Below are positions 1 through 8,849 of a DNA stretch of 64,000 nt, piece after piece. Each line of letters opens with the position of its first letter. The stretch's first letter is position 1. The DNA comes from Bacteroidales bacterium (GTDB taxonomy: Bacteria > Bacteroidota > Bacteroidia > Bacteroidales > UBA932). The notes beneath the pieces are model-generated. The model saw only the letters and a list, made by a program, of their open reading frames with translations, did not search any database and was not told the DNA's origin. A program made the position numbers and the translations under genes. Location: the NCBI GenBank assembly GCA_023227835.1, contig JALOCI010000002.1, positions 95,243 to 159,242 of the forward strand, read 5' to 3'.

Positions 1-2246
1 ATAGGGGTCTTCATCCTGTCTGCATACATAAACGGCGACATTCTGTTATACACATCAGGTGCATCCCAATAGTTCCTCTGCTCACTCTGGAATCCGAACG
101 GAGTAAGAGTCCTGTTGTATGCGCCGCTTCTTGCTATACCGCAGGCAAACAGATTTGAGTGTGTAAGAAGGTTCGCCGTCATGAATGCCCCGTATGAATG
201 TCCGCCAACTGCAACTCTCTTTCGGTCTATATAACCCAGGGAGTCAACAGCATCTATTGCAGCTTCTGCATTTGCAACCAACTGTTCGATAAATGTATCA
301 TTAGGCTCCTTCTCTCCTTCTCCGATAATAGGGAATGAAGCATCGTCAAGAACCGCATAGCCTCTTGTTACCCAATAGACGAATGAACCGTAATATGGAA
401 AAGTAAACTCATTCGGATTAAGTTTGTTCTGACCGGCAGATCCGGCATCCTTAAACTCTTCAGGATATGCCCAGATAAGAAGAGGCAGCTTCTCTCCGGT
501 ATTTTTATCATACCCTGCAGGCAAGTACAATGTCCCGGAGAGCTTTACGCCATCTTTTCTCTTATACTTTATCACCTCTTTGTGAACATTTGCAATTGAG
601 GCAAACGGGTTTTTAAAAAAGGTAAGCTGCATGAGCGCTTTCCGGTCTTTCTTGTTAATATCTCTCAGGTAGTAATTCGGATACTTATTTTTGGACTGAA
701 TGTTTACTAAAATTACCCCCTTTTTGTAGTCCACAAATGCACGCAGTTGCTCAATTCTGTCTGTGTATGGTGACTGATATAGCCTCTTTGTCTTTAAAGT
801 CTTAAGATCGAACTTGTCTACAAACGGGAACTGCCCCTCTTTGGTAAACCCGTCTCCTATCAGGAACAGGTTATCATTCTCTATAGCAAGGGCATATCTT
901 CCGAATTGATTTTTACGGGTCTGGAAATATCCGGGATCGGAATAGACATCCTGCCTGTTCCTGTCATAAAGTTTAACGGGTTGTGTTTCCGGGGCTGAAG
1001 GATTGAAAAGAAATGTCCTGACACTTCTTGTATCCACCCAGAAATCCATAAATAGAGCACGGTTTTCGTCACCCCATGTAATCCTCGAAAAACGTTGACC
1101 TGTCTTGAACAAAGAGATTGGCTCCCCGTTAAAAGGAGCGTCCCAGGAGAAAACCTCATCCCTGTATTCCACCTTTACAGCCTGATCTCCTCCGTCAAGA
1201 GCAACGGCATAGTAAAGCGATGCCGGTTTGTCTGCTCTCCAGTTCATTAGTCTCTTTCCGGGAAATGTTGATGAAGAACCTTTCGGTCTTCCTTCAAAAA
1301 GAGGCTTTTCATTTACAACTTTTACCAGGTTAGCATTCATATCATATACCGAGCTCTTCATCGGAAACATGTCGACGGGTACTATATATGAATATGGTCT
1401 GTTGACAGTGGTAACCAATATATATCGGCCGTCAGGCGACAGCGTTGTTCCAACGTAAATTGCCTTTCCCAGAAAAGGTTTTCTATCACCCTCAAGATTA
1501 ACTATCTCCAGTTCTGATGTGGCCAGAGTTTCAAAATTAGCTATATCAAGCTCGTTTTTCAATAAGTCGGGATATGTTCTTGCCTGTGATTGGGCTCCCT
1601 TCCCAACAGAGACACTCGGACCTTTCGGAAGATCTTTTTTCTGATCAAGTAAGGCAGGCCTGCTCTTTGGTAATGACCATATTAGTATTGACTTACTATC
1701 TTTCATCCAGATAAAGGCTTCATCAATAAACCCGTTAAGCCCGGTCGCCACTCTTTTTGCCTTTGCCTGAGCAATATCTAGTACCCATAGTTCAACATCA
1801 TCTTCAGTAGTGTTTGTAAAGGCCAGCATCATTTCATCCGGGGAATAAGCCTTACCCGATATTCTCGGGTTCTGAGGCAATCCACTCACTTGGACAGGTT
1901 CACATTCTCCTGCTTCACAGCTCACTCTCCTAACCATAAGATTGTTTTCGTAACGGATTCCTGTAGCCATGTTGTTCCTTGGATTTATCCTTATTCCCGC
2001 TAACTTTAACTCCTCCTGATTTAAGTCTGTGAGGCTTTGATATGCACCTTTGTATGAGAGAAGCATATAGTCACATCTCGAATCAATGCTTACCTGTGGC
2101 GCAGGCTTATAGTCAGCGAGCTCCATTATCTCTTTCGGAGGTATACGGAACTGAATGTTGTCCTGTGACAGCATGATGCCATATTGAGATAAGAATATGA
2201 CTACTGCCATAAAACAGAATCTGAATCTGACTGATAGTATCTTCAT
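1..2246 (-). CDS. S9-family serine peptidase (prolyl oligopeptidase / glutamyl endopeptidase-like), 3' end outside window
   Basis: The reading frame is open from an ATG at 2246 to the window edge, about 748 codons, so the C-terminus is missing. It begins with a signal-type hydrophobic segment (residues 6-26, FCFMAVVIFLSQYG), followed by a long region expected to form a beta-propeller (about 40-560) and the start of an alpha/beta-hydrolase domain. The nucleophile motif GGHSYGAFM is visible with Ser684; the catalytic Asp and His would lie beyond base 1. The layout matches exported S9 peptidases that cleave oligopeptides, and the sequence resembles the glutamyl-endopeptidase-like branch common in Bacteroidota. 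It is transcribed divergently from the GH16 gene. Family assignment is firm; substrate specificity is not visible. Confidence 0.9.
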   Translation of the reverse strand, partial: MKILSVRFRFCFMAVVIFLSQYGIMLSQDNIQFRIPPKEIMELADYKPAPQVSIDSRCDYMLLSYKGAYQSLTDLNQEELKLAGIRINPRNNMATGIRYENNLMVRRVSCEAGECEPVQVSGLPQNPRISGKAYSPDEMMLAFTNTTEDDVELWVLDIAQAKAKRVATGLNGFIDEAFIWMKDSKSILIWSLPKSRPALLDQKKDLPKGPSVSVGKGAQSQARTYPDLLKNELDIANFETLATSELEIVNLEGDRKPFLGKAIYVGTTLSPDGRYILVTTVNRPYSYIVPVDMFPMKSSVYDMNANLVKVVNEKPLFEGRPKGSSSTFPGKRLMNWRADKPASLYYAVALDGGDQAVKVEYRDEVFSWDAPFNGEPISLFKTGQRFSRITWGDENRALFMDFWVDTRSVRTFLFNPSAPETQPVKLYDRNRQDVYSDPGYFQTRKNQFGRYALAIENDNLFLIGDGFTKEGQFPFVDKFDLKTLKTKRLYQSPYTDRIEQLRAFVDYKKGVILVNIQSKNKYPNYYLRDINKKDRKALMQLTFFKNPFASIANVHKEVIKYKRKDGVKLSGTLYLPAGYDKNTGEKLPLLIWAYPEEFKDAGSAGQNKLNPNEFTFPYYGSFVYWVTRGYAVLDDASFPIIGEGEKEPNDTFIEQLVANAEAAIDAVDSLGYIDRKRVAVGGHSYGAFMTANLLTHSNLFACGIARSGAYNRTLTPFGFQSEQRNYWDAPDVYNRMSPFMYADRMKTP

Positions 2247-2294
2247 GATTTATTTTTTTAAGTGTAATAATAGCAATTGTTTTCATACAATGGT

Positions 2295-2302
2295 TATATT
2301 TG
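2295..2302 (+). promoter_or_regulatory. Bacteroidota -7 promoter element for the GH16 gene
   Basis: TATATTTG fits the TAnnTTTG consensus and lies 20 bases before the ATG at 2323, leaving a short leader. The -33 half is not clear. It stands in the 76-bp gap between divergent genes. Confidence 0.55.
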
Positions 2303-2322
2303 AGGCATAAAACTACAGAAAT

Positions 2323-3141
2323 ATGAAAAAGTATCTGATTTTGCTTCTATCATTATACTTTACTGCTTTCTGCAATTACAGCCTTGCACAATCAGTACCG
2401 GGATGGAAGCTTGTCTGGCATGACGAGTTCAACGGAAAAAAAGTTGACAAAACCAAATGGAATATCCTAACCAGAGAAACCAGCAAACACGGGGAATTAC
2501 AGTTTTACATACCAGACGAAGTATATACAACAGATGGTTGTCTCAGAATACGCAGCAGTGTCAGGGATTTCGGAAATAAGCACTATACCAGCGGAAGACT
2601 GGACACAAAAGATAAACTTTCGTTGACATACGGAAGGTTCGAAATAAGAGGGAAACTTCCTGTCGGACAGGGTCTGTGGCCTGCTTACTGGCTATACCCG
2701 CAAAACAGGGACTGGATTATGGAACAGGCAATGTCTGAGGCTGTCGCAAACGGAAAAGAGAGTTCTATTCCGGAACTGAGGCCCTGGTATACCGAAATTG
2801 ATATCATGGAATTTCTTGGACATGAACCAAATACAGTATATGCAACATATCACTACTATTCATTCCAGGGTGTAAAAAAAGCCTCTTCAGGTAAGTTCGT
2901 GGGCGAAGAATCTTTCGGTGATGGTTTTCATGTCTATGCAATTGAATGGGAGGCAGACGCAATACGCTGGTATATAGACGGTAAACTGATCCACACAGCA
3001 ACCGAGGGAATACCTCACACAGATCATTTTTTGATTCTTAACACTGCCATAGGAGGAAGTTGGCCTGGCAATCCCGACTCCACAACTGTATTTCCTCAGT
3101 TTCATGATATTGACTACGTAAGAGTATATCAAAGAAAATAA
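2323..3141 (+). CDS. Secreted glycoside hydrolase family 16 (beta-glucanase / laminarinase-like)
   Basis: 272 aa with a cleavable signal peptide (residues 1-22, ending SLAQ). The GH16 catalytic motif EIDIME is intact: nucleophile Glu158, Asp160 and acid/base Glu163. Family-typical stretches flank it, such as WHDEFNG near residue 32 and GRFEIRGKLP near 104. GH16 enzymes hydrolyse internal beta-1,3 or beta-1,3/1,4 bonds in glucans or galactans with retention. The segment between WLYP (123-126) and the catalytic motif is about 25 residues longer than I expect for a compact laminarinase, so the substrate cleft may differ. No SusC/SusD pair or CAZyme neighbour is present, so this is not a typical polysaccharide utilization locus. 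Confidence 0.93.
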   Translation: MKKYLILLLSLYFTAFCNYSLAQSVPGWKLVWHDEFNGKKVDKTKWNILTRETSKHGELQFYIPDEVYTTDGCLRIRSSVRDFGNKHYTSGRLDTKDKLSLTYGRFEIRGKLPVGQGLWPAYWLYPQNRDWIMEQAMSEAVANGKESSIPELRPWYTEIDIMEFLGHEPNTVYATYHYYSFQGVKKASSGKFVGEESFGDGFHVYAIEWEADAIRWYIDGKLIHTATEGIPHTDHFLILNTAIGGSWPGNPDSTTVFPQFHDIDYVRVYQRK

Positions 3142-3165
3142 CCGTTCCGGTATTTTTTCATTAAT

Positions 3166-4200
3166 ATGAAAAGGTGGCTTATATATATAATCCCGCTTAT
3201 TTTTGCCTTTATACTTAATTTGCCGGCAGATCTGTACGCAATGTCCCCGCAAGACAGCACAGACCGGCACGAGCTTATAATATTTGTCGTCCCCTCTTTG
3301 CAATATATTGACTGGCAAAGCCCTTCAACTCTTTTTAAGAGTACGGCCAAAAGCTGGATAAAATCTAAGTTCACCAGATACTCCTACTATATTGGACACC
3401 TCTTTATTGAACTACAATCATCACTTACAGATGAGCCGGTTTTGATGTCCGTCCGCTCAACCGGAGACCGGGAGAAAAAAAGGCTTCTTCTGAAAGATAA
3501 AATAGGGGTTGGTATTATTGGCGCACCTCTTCCCGGAAGAATTGAGACCAAACAGGAACTGACTGCCTCTATGGACCATATTCTTAAAAAAGAGAGGAAG
3601 ATTGCCTTTATTAAATACTCTCTCAATCGGGATGCAGCTCAAAGAATTATTAATTATATCAATGGTTTCACCGCAAAAGACAGTACATCTTATGCTGCTT
3701 GCGACGCATACGGAGGTGCGTTCTGGCCAAGATATCAAGGTGAAGGAGCGGGATGCACCTCTTTCGGGATGGTGGCATTAGAGGTAGCCGGCATAAAATA
3801 TAACTATGAAGAATGGCTTCACAGGGTTAATATTCCTGCAACCCTGGTTGGAGGAGAGTTTAACAACAATATTAAGGTAAAAAACAGCTCCATAAAGAGG
3901 CAAAAGACCTGGGACGATGGTCTTGGTATAAAGAACCGGGATTATTTCCCCTTTTTCATTTATGACCCCTCACTTATTTATAACTGGATTATTGAACAAA
4001 GAGCAAATTATGTGGCTGACAGCACACATTCCGATTATCAGTTTTACCCGGCAGTTATAAAAAAAGACCGGGGTGATATTCCCGGTCTTTATATGGATGC
4101 CCGTAATGTTCCGGCTCCTGTTTTTGAACCAATTTTCATAAAGAGAGATGAGTATTCAGTCTTTATAGACTTTTTTACTCGTTCTCGTCATCATAAGTAA
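3166..4200 (+). CDS. Exported protein of unknown function, possible permuted NlpC/P60-like cysteine hydrolase
   Basis: 344 aa beginning with a hydrophobic signal segment (residues 4-25, ending DLYAMS). I do not recognise the family with certainty. Two short conserved-looking blocks stand out: YIGHLFIEL with His78, and GAGCTSFGMVAL with Cys197. A His-containing 'GHxxIxL' strand followed later by a Cys at a helix start is the order seen in circularly permuted papain-fold proteins (LRAT/YiiX-like), so a cell-wall amidase, thiol hydrolase or acyltransferase role is possible but inferred. The gene starts 24 bp after the GH16 stop and may be co-transcribed with it. Its 3' end overlaps the convergent lipoprotein gene by 26 bp, and a terminator for the opposite strand lies inside it. 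Confidence 0.75.
   Translation: MKRWLIYIIPLIFAFILNLPADLYAMSPQDSTDRHELIIFVVPSLQYIDWQSPSTLFKSTAKSWIKSKFTRYSYYIGHLFIELQSSLTDEPVLMSVRSTGDREKKRLLLKDKIGVGIIGAPLPGRIETKQELTASMDHILKKERKIAFIKYSLNRDAAQRIINYINGFTAKDSTSYAACDAYGGAFWPRYQGEGAGCTSFGMVALEVAGIKYNYEEWLHRVNIPATLVGGEFNNNIKVKNSSIKRQKTWDDGLGIKNRDYFPFFIYDPSLIYNWIIEQRANYVADSTHSDYQFYPAVIKKDRGDIPGLYMDARNVPAPVFEPIFIKRDEYSVFIDFFTRSRHHK
4059..4090 (-). terminator. Intrinsic terminator of the minus-strand operon, embedded in the opposite gene
   Basis: A perfect 10-bp inverted repeat (AAAGACCGGG at 4063-4072, CCCGGTCTTT at 4081-4090) with an 8-base loop. Read on the minus strand it is followed by an uninterrupted run of T, the form of a Rho-independent terminator. 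It lies about 85 bases past the lipoprotein stop codon at 4175 and inside codons ~300-309 of the plus-strand gene. Confidence 0.7.
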
Positions 4201-4945
4201 AGCTTACATCGTAAGGAATTCCGTTGACAGTCATTTTCAAGTCTGTTATATACCCGTCAACATTATATTGGAAATTTGAAAATTTATCAATCTCTCCGGC
4301 AAAATTTGTCGGAAGGGTGCCGGCAATACCTATCAGAGAAAGTAACGGACGGTAATTGCCATAAGGATTGTACATCAAATCGATGAATAACATTCCTACT
4401 GTCTTGTATGAAAGCTTTATCTCATAATCCTCAAGATCCTCTTGCAATAACTCTTCTCCGCTTGCATTATATTGCACAATCTGTGAAATGGTGTTGTTAC
4501 TGTATGTGTACTCTACCAATGGGTTTGAGGTACTGTAAAGAATCTCATTTTTAAGGAAATTCGATTGGTTGTAATCAAATTGTCTTAGAGTGGTAAAGCC
4601 ATCTTTTAGAAATGTGGCTTTGCCGAGATTGTCATAATAAATATCGCGTACCTCTCCGGTATTCTCTCCGGCCAAAGCTGTTATTCTAACATAAGATTCA
4701 TTATACTCTACCGAATATGTCTCTCTTACTACCCCGTTCTGTTTTATGGAATAGGCATTAATAAGGCCATACGGAGAATAAGCTATCTGCAACTCAAGGT
4801 TGTTGTACGTACTCTTTATATTTATAAGTGCCTTTCCGTACTCGTATCCGTTATCAGCATCATCAAAAAATGAGCAGGATGAGAGTGAGGATGTTACAAA
4901 AAGTGTAACTATAAAAATTTGTGTTAATCTGAGAATCTTTTTCAT
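4175..4945 (-). CDS. Lipoprotein of unknown function
   Basis: 256 aa with a clear lipoprotein signal: positively charged start, hydrophobic stretch and lipobox LSSC with Cys24. The mature part is beta-rich with repeated aromatic strands (for example YSVEYNESYVRI, FDYNQSNFL, YTYSNNTI), resembling Bacteroidota surface lipoproteins with YD-repeat-like or DUF4595-like folds; I cannot assign one. It is the last gene of a minus-strand unit: 17 bp separate it from the C26 hydrolase upstream. Its stop codon lies within the 3' end of the convergent gene. Confidence 0.8.
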   Translation of the reverse strand: MKKILRLTQIFIVTLFVTSSLSSCSFFDDADNGYEYGKALINIKSTYNNLELQIAYSPYGLINAYSIKQNGVVRETYSVEYNESYVRITALAGENTGEVRDIYYDNLGKATFLKDGFTTLRQFDYNQSNFLKNEILYSTSNPLVEYTYSNNTISQIVQYNASGEELLQEDLEDYEIKLSYKTVGMLFIDLMYNPYGNYRPLLSLIGIAGTLPTNFAGEIDKFSNFQYNVDGYITDLKMTVNGIPYDVSFTYDDENE

Positions 4946-4962
4946 GCTTGTATGTTGTTAAG

Positions 4963-5778
4963 TTACTTTGCAGCCTCTTCGACAAGGTTGCGGAAAATTC
5001 CGATAAATGTATCTATCCCATTAGAGGTAAATATTTCAGGGTGAAACTGCACACCATAGACTCGAGTGCTGCCCACCTTTTCAATCGCCTCTACGACACC
5101 GTCTTTTGAACGGGCGGTAATTTTGAATCCCGGAGCAAGGTCTTTTACTGCCTGATGATGGAATGTATTGACAGCCAAAGAGTCCTGCCCTATAACCTTA
5201 TAAAGAAGCGACTCTTTTTCTATGTATACAGAATGTGTGCCATATTGTCCCGGAGCCTTTTGACGGTGATTCACCGAATAAGCTTTGTACTGCGACGGCA
5301 GATCCTGATACAGGGTTCCGCCGAAAGCCACGTTAAGCAACTGCTCTCCCCTGCAGATCCCGAGTAACGGAAGTCCCTTTTCCACGGCCAGCCTGATCAG
5401 TGCAATATCAAAGGCATCTCTTTTAGGTGCAACCTCTCCTAGTTGAGGAACCGGCTGCTCTCCGTACCATTTTAGAGGATCTATATCCTCACCGCCTGTC
5501 ATTATAACAGCATCAATCCTTTCCAATATTGTTGAAAGAAGTTCTTTATCATCCGTTACAGGAATCACTACAGGAACACCGCCTGCCCTGATTACCGCAT
5601 TTACATATGTCAAAGGTGCGGAGGTTGCGGACCCGTCACCCATGGTGGATGAAATACCTATGACCGGTTTACCGACTTTTGATCCCTGGGCATCAGCTGC
5701 GTCAGGATTCAGAAATAGTAGCAACACCGCTGAAAGGAGAATAATTGCAATTCTCTTGATTACTTTATTTTTTTCCAT
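4963..5778 (-). CDS. Exported gamma-glutamyl-gamma-aminobutyrate hydrolase-like protein (peptidase C26, class I glutamine amidotransferase fold)
   Basis: 271 aa. The class I amidotransferase triad is complete: Cys142 in GICRGEQLLNV, and His246 and Glu248 in VQFHPE. GGEDIDPLKWYGE (95-107) is typical of the PuuD-like C26 group, which cleaves gamma-glutamyl bonds. Unlike cytosolic PuuD it carries an N-terminal hydrophobic signal segment (about 8-30, ending DAADAQG), so it probably acts in the periplasm, perhaps on gamma-glutamyl peptides or cell-wall-derived amides (inference). The start overlaps the upstream serine hydrolase by 19 bp, implying translational coupling. Confidence 0.88.
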   Translation of the reverse strand: MEKNKVIKRIAIILLSAVLLLFLNPDAADAQGSKVGKPVIGISSTMGDGSATSAPLTYVNAVIRAGGVPVVIPVTDDKELLSTILERIDAVIMTGGEDIDPLKWYGEQPVPQLGEVAPKRDAFDIALIRLAVEKGLPLLGICRGEQLLNVAFGGTLYQDLPSQYKAYSVNHRQKAPGQYGTHSVYIEKESLLYKVIGQDSLAVNTFHHQAVKDLAPGFKITARSKDGVVEAIEKVGSTRVYGVQFHPEIFTSNGIDTFIGIFRNLVEEAAK

Positions 5779-7379
5779 ATTCCAAAATTTTCATCATAGC
5801 CAAAATCAATATCCAGACCATTAACCTTCACTCTTCCTTTTCTTCCCTCCTTAAGAATAAACCGAACAACAAACCCGTGTCCGTCACTCCGGAAACTGAA
5901 CTTATCGCCGGAAATACGTTTCATCTTATGCTTCCAGCCCTCTGGTCCCAGCGTGATATAAAGGTCTTCTCCCGCCATTGTAACAATTGCCTTTCCGAAA
6001 GGTTCTCCCTTGTCATATACACCAACCATCTCCTCACCATTCACTTTTAGCTCTTCACTATTCACTTCCCCACCTTTCTCTTTTAACTTTTCACTCTTCA
6101 CCCTCTCCGAATCCCTCTCATCTTTCATGAAAGAGGCAAGATAAGAAGCACTGTAATCTTTTTCGGGATACCCCTTATAATAGTCAATAACCCTTCGCAT
6201 GAGCGCATAACGCGGACTTGACGGCACCTCCGAATTTGCAAGCATTACTATTGAAAGATTCTGCTCAGGGATAAATGCACATATAGCGGTAAAGCCCCAC
6301 GTTGTCCCTGTATGGAAATACAGGCGGTATCTGCTGTTCTGTTCTACGAACCAGCAATGGGCGTAAAGAGTGGTTTTTGTCGAATCCTGAGATGTAATAG
6401 TTTGACCCTTGTGCAAATACTGCATCTGTTTTCTCGAGATAACCTGCTTGTCACCTACTCTGCCCATGTCAAGATGGAACTGAGCATATTTGGCCATATC
6501 AAGAGCCGTTGAGTTAATCCCGCCTGCCGGTCCGATAACAGTCAGCCAGTGAAGGGCCTGTTCATCCCCATAAAGCGGATTTACTACAAGTGAATCCCTC
6601 CATGTTGTATCGGTCAGCATCTTTCCCTTCGAATAATAAAATTCGTGTGGAACGGCAACATTCTTAGAAGAATTGAAACCTTCCTTGTCAATTGATGTTG
6701 AAGTCATCCCTAAAGGAGTCAGAATCCTCTCCCGGACATTCTCTTCCCAGCTCTTTCCGGTTATCTTTTCTATAATCTTCGATGCAATAATGAATGTTAT
6801 GTTGTTGTATTCGTAACCGCCTCTGAAACTATATGAGGGTTTGATATACGGAAGCATTTTATATACATCCTCCCGCCCGTAGCCTAGATTCGGAATATAT
6901 GTCCCTGCCTGTCCCCTTATACCTGTGTGGTGAGTCATGATATCCCTTACCTGAAGGTTATCTTCAACCCACTTGTCATACATCCTGAAATCCGGTAATA
7001 TGTTCTTTACGGTGTCTTCCCACTTAACCTTTCCCTCATCTACAAGTTGAGCCATAACTGCCGCCGTGAATGATTTAGAAATTGATCCTATCTGGAATAC
7101 AGTGTTTTCATCAACCACGTTTTTCCCGTCACTGAACATGTTATTCGTTAGTTCTTTAACACCAAAGCCCTTAGCATACACAACCTTACCACCTTTAGAA
7201 ACAGAGACGGATAGTCCGGGAATTTTCCAGTCTTTCTGAATTTTTTTAATATACTCATCTATCTTTTGAGTGATGGCGGCATCATCCTGATTGTCCTGTG
7301 CATAGAGAATCCCCTGGAAAGAGATTGCAAAAACTATGGCAAGAGTGATTATTAGTGTGTTGAGTTGTAGCTTTTTCAT
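5760..7379 (-). CDS. Exported serine hydrolase of the class C beta-lactamase/DD-peptidase family
   Basis: 539 aa from the ATG at 7379. A longer frame continues upstream, but this ATG is followed by a proper signal peptide (MKKLQLNTLI... to LYAQ, ~28) and lies just after a promoter element. Penicillin-binding-fold motifs are present: SISK (Ser99, Lys102), YNN (191-193) and HTG near FHTGTTWG. After the catalytic domain, a charged linker (residues 427-450) is encoded by a degenerate 7-bp repeat, followed by a C-terminal domain (~450-539) like the one attached to Bacteroidota serine hydrolases. Members act as D-aminopeptidases, esterases or peptidases more often than as beta-lactamases. It heads the operon with the C26 hydrolase and lipoprotein. 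Confidence 0.9.
   Translation of the reverse strand: MKKLQLNTLIITLAIVFAISFQGILYAQDNQDDAAITQKIDEYIKKIQKDWKIPGLSVSVSKGGKVVYAKGFGVKELTNNMFSDGKNVVDENTVFQIGSISKSFTAAVMAQLVDEGKVKWEDTVKNILPDFRMYDKWVEDNLQVRDIMTHHTGIRGQAGTYIPNLGYGREDVYKMLPYIKPSYSFRGGYEYNNITFIIASKIIEKITGKSWEENVRERILTPLGMTSTSIDKEGFNSSKNVAVPHEFYYSKGKMLTDTTWRDSLVVNPLYGDEQALHWLTVIGPAGGINSTALDMAKYAQFHLDMGRVGDKQVISRKQMQYLHKGQTITSQDSTKTTLYAHCWFVEQNSRYRLYFHTGTTWGFTAICAFIPEQNLSIVMLANSEVPSSPRYALMRRVIDYYKGYPEKDYSASYLASFMKDERDSERVKSEKLKEKGGEVNSEELKVNGEEMVGVYDKGEPFGKAIVTMAGEDLYITLGPEGWKHKMKRISGDKFSFRSDGHGFVVRFILKEGRKGRVKVNGLDIDFGYDENFGIWKKIK
6031..6101 (-). repeat. Degenerate heptanucleotide repeat tract within coding sequence
   Basis: Read on the minus strand, 71 bases divide into ten units of the GTGAAGA/GTGAAAA type (nine of 7 bp, one of 8 bp). 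They encode the Lys/Glu/Ser-rich linker at residues 427-450 of the serine hydrolase. The same unit builds the noncoding tract at 58933-58982. Confidence 0.7.
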
Positions 7380-7383
7380 ATTA

Positions 7384-7391
7384 CAAATATA
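7384..7391 (-). promoter_or_regulatory. -7 promoter element for the serine hydrolase operon (near-leaderless)
   Basis: On the minus strand TATATTTG fits TAnnTTTG and ends only 4 bases before the ATG at 7379. Transcription would begin at or next to the start codon. It argues against the upstream in-frame extension of the gene. Confidence 0.55.
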
Positions 7392-7415
7392 ATAGAAATT
7401 GATTACCTTTTTCAT

Positions 7416-7423
7416 TATATTTG
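7416..7423 (+). promoter_or_regulatory. -7 promoter element for radA
   Basis: TATATTTG matches TAnnTTTG and lies 26 bases before the radA ATG at 7450. It stands in a 70-bp divergent gap with the element for the opposite operon. Confidence 0.55.
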
Positions 7424-7449
7424 CCATTAAAGTATTATCAAAAACGGCT

Positions 7450-8835
7450 ATGGCAAAGGTAAAAAAAGCATGGTTCTGTACATCCTGCGGAAACGAAAGT
7501 GCAAAATGGATGGGGCAATGCCCTGCTTGCGGAGAGTGGAACACAATGCAAGAGGAGATAATCAGCAAAGAGAGTACAGGGATCGGGTCAAAATCATCTT
7601 TTTCGATTTTTCCCGGAGCAATAAAAGCAGAACCTCTCTCATCCATATCATTCACAGACGAAAGCAGGATATCTCTCGGGAACGGAGAGCTTGACAGAAT
7701 CCTTGGAGGAGGCCTTGTCACAGGATCTTTGGTGTTGATTGGTGGTGAGCCCGGAATTGGCAAGTCAACTCTATCCCTGCAGATACCTCTTCACTGCCGG
7801 GATTTGAAAACTTTGTACATCTCCGGGGAAGAGAGCCCGAGACAGATTAAGCTAAGGGCGCAGAGACTGGGTGGCGAAGGTGATAATTGCCTGGTCATGA
7901 GTGAGACTCTTATGGAAAATATTATAAACAAGGCTAACGAGATACGTCCGGGACTGATGATTGTGGACTCAATTCAGACGATGTACTCACAAGGCATAGA
8001 GAGTTCTCCCGGTTCAGTGTCGCAAGTCAGAGAGTGCGCGGCAATTCTTCTGCGATTTTGTAAAGAGACAAACACGCCTGTAATATTAATAGGACACATA
8101 ACCAAAGACGGCACCATTGCCGGACCTAAGATACTGGAACACATCGTGGATGTAGTTCTTCAGTTCGAAGGCGACACCAGACATTCATACAGGATACTGC
8201 GAAGCATAAAAAACCGTTTTGGATCTACGGCTGAGTTGGCAATTTTTGAAATGATCAATTCAGGCCTAAGGGAAGTAACAAATCCTTCAGAGATGCTGAT
8301 TCCAATGCACCAGGAAAACCTGTCCGGAGTTGCTGTTGCAGCAATGCTTGACGGTACCAGGCCATTTCTTATAGAAATTCAGGCCCTTGTTAGCACAGCT
8401 GTATACGGCACACCGCAAAGATCAGCCACTGGTTTTGATGGAAGAAGAATGAACATGTTGCTCGCTGTTTTGGAAAAAAGGGCCGGTTTCCATCTTTCTG
8501 CAAAGGACGTTTTCTTAAATATGGCCGGAGGGCTCAGGGTGTCAGATCCGGCATGCGACCTTGCAGTTGTATGCGCAATATTGTCTTCAAACTTCGATAT
8601 AAGTCTTTCTCAAAAAATATGCTTTGCCGGAGAGGTTGGATTAAGCGGAGAAATAAGGCCTGTCGGACAAATCGAACGACGAATTACCGAGGCTGAGAAA
8701 CTCGGATTCGAGGCGATTTACATCTCGTCATACAACAAGCCATCTGTAGACAAGAAAAGCAACTCATCCAAATCTTCAATAAAAGTTTGCCAGATAAAGG
8801 ATATTCCGGAACTTGTAAGATCGGTTTTCCGATAA
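7450..8835 (+). CDS. radA: DNA repair protein RadA
   Basis: 461 aa from the ATG at 7450; an in-frame start 17 codons earlier lies upstream of the promoter element and is unlikely. It has the N-terminal zinc finger (Cys10, Cys13, Cys24, Cys27), a RecA-like ATPase core with Walker A GEPGIGKST near residue 100, the RadA signature KNRFGST, and a Lon-like C-terminal domain. RadA is a hexameric helicase that promotes branch migration during recombinational repair. Length and motif order are standard. It is divergent from the serine hydrolase operon and convergent with the DMT transporter, with only 14 bp between stops. Confidence 0.97.
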   Translation: MAKVKKAWFCTSCGNESAKWMGQCPACGEWNTMQEEIISKESTGIGSKSSFSIFPGAIKAEPLSSISFTDESRISLGNGELDRILGGGLVTGSLVLIGGEPGIGKSTLSLQIPLHCRDLKTLYISGEESPRQIKLRAQRLGGEGDNCLVMSETLMENIINKANEIRPGLMIVDSIQTMYSQGIESSPGSVSQVRECAAILLRFCKETNTPVILIGHITKDGTIAGPKILEHIVDVVLQFEGDTRHSYRILRSIKNRFGSTAELAIFEMINSGLREVTNPSEMLIPMHQENLSGVAVAAMLDGTRPFLIEIQALVSTAVYGTPQRSATGFDGRRMNMLLAVLEKRAGFHLSAKDVFLNMAGGLRVSDPACDLAVVCAILSSNFDISLSQKICFAGEVGLSGEIRPVGQIERRITEAEKLGFEAIYISSYNKPSVDKKSNSSKSSIKVCQIKDIPELVRSVFR

Positions 8836-8849
8836 AAAGAGTGAAGTGA

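Noticed and set aside
7380..7763. Upstream in-frame extension of the serine hydrolase by 128 codons
   Set aside because: It lies antisense to radA and upstream of the -7 element; the ATG at 7379 starts a proper signal peptide.
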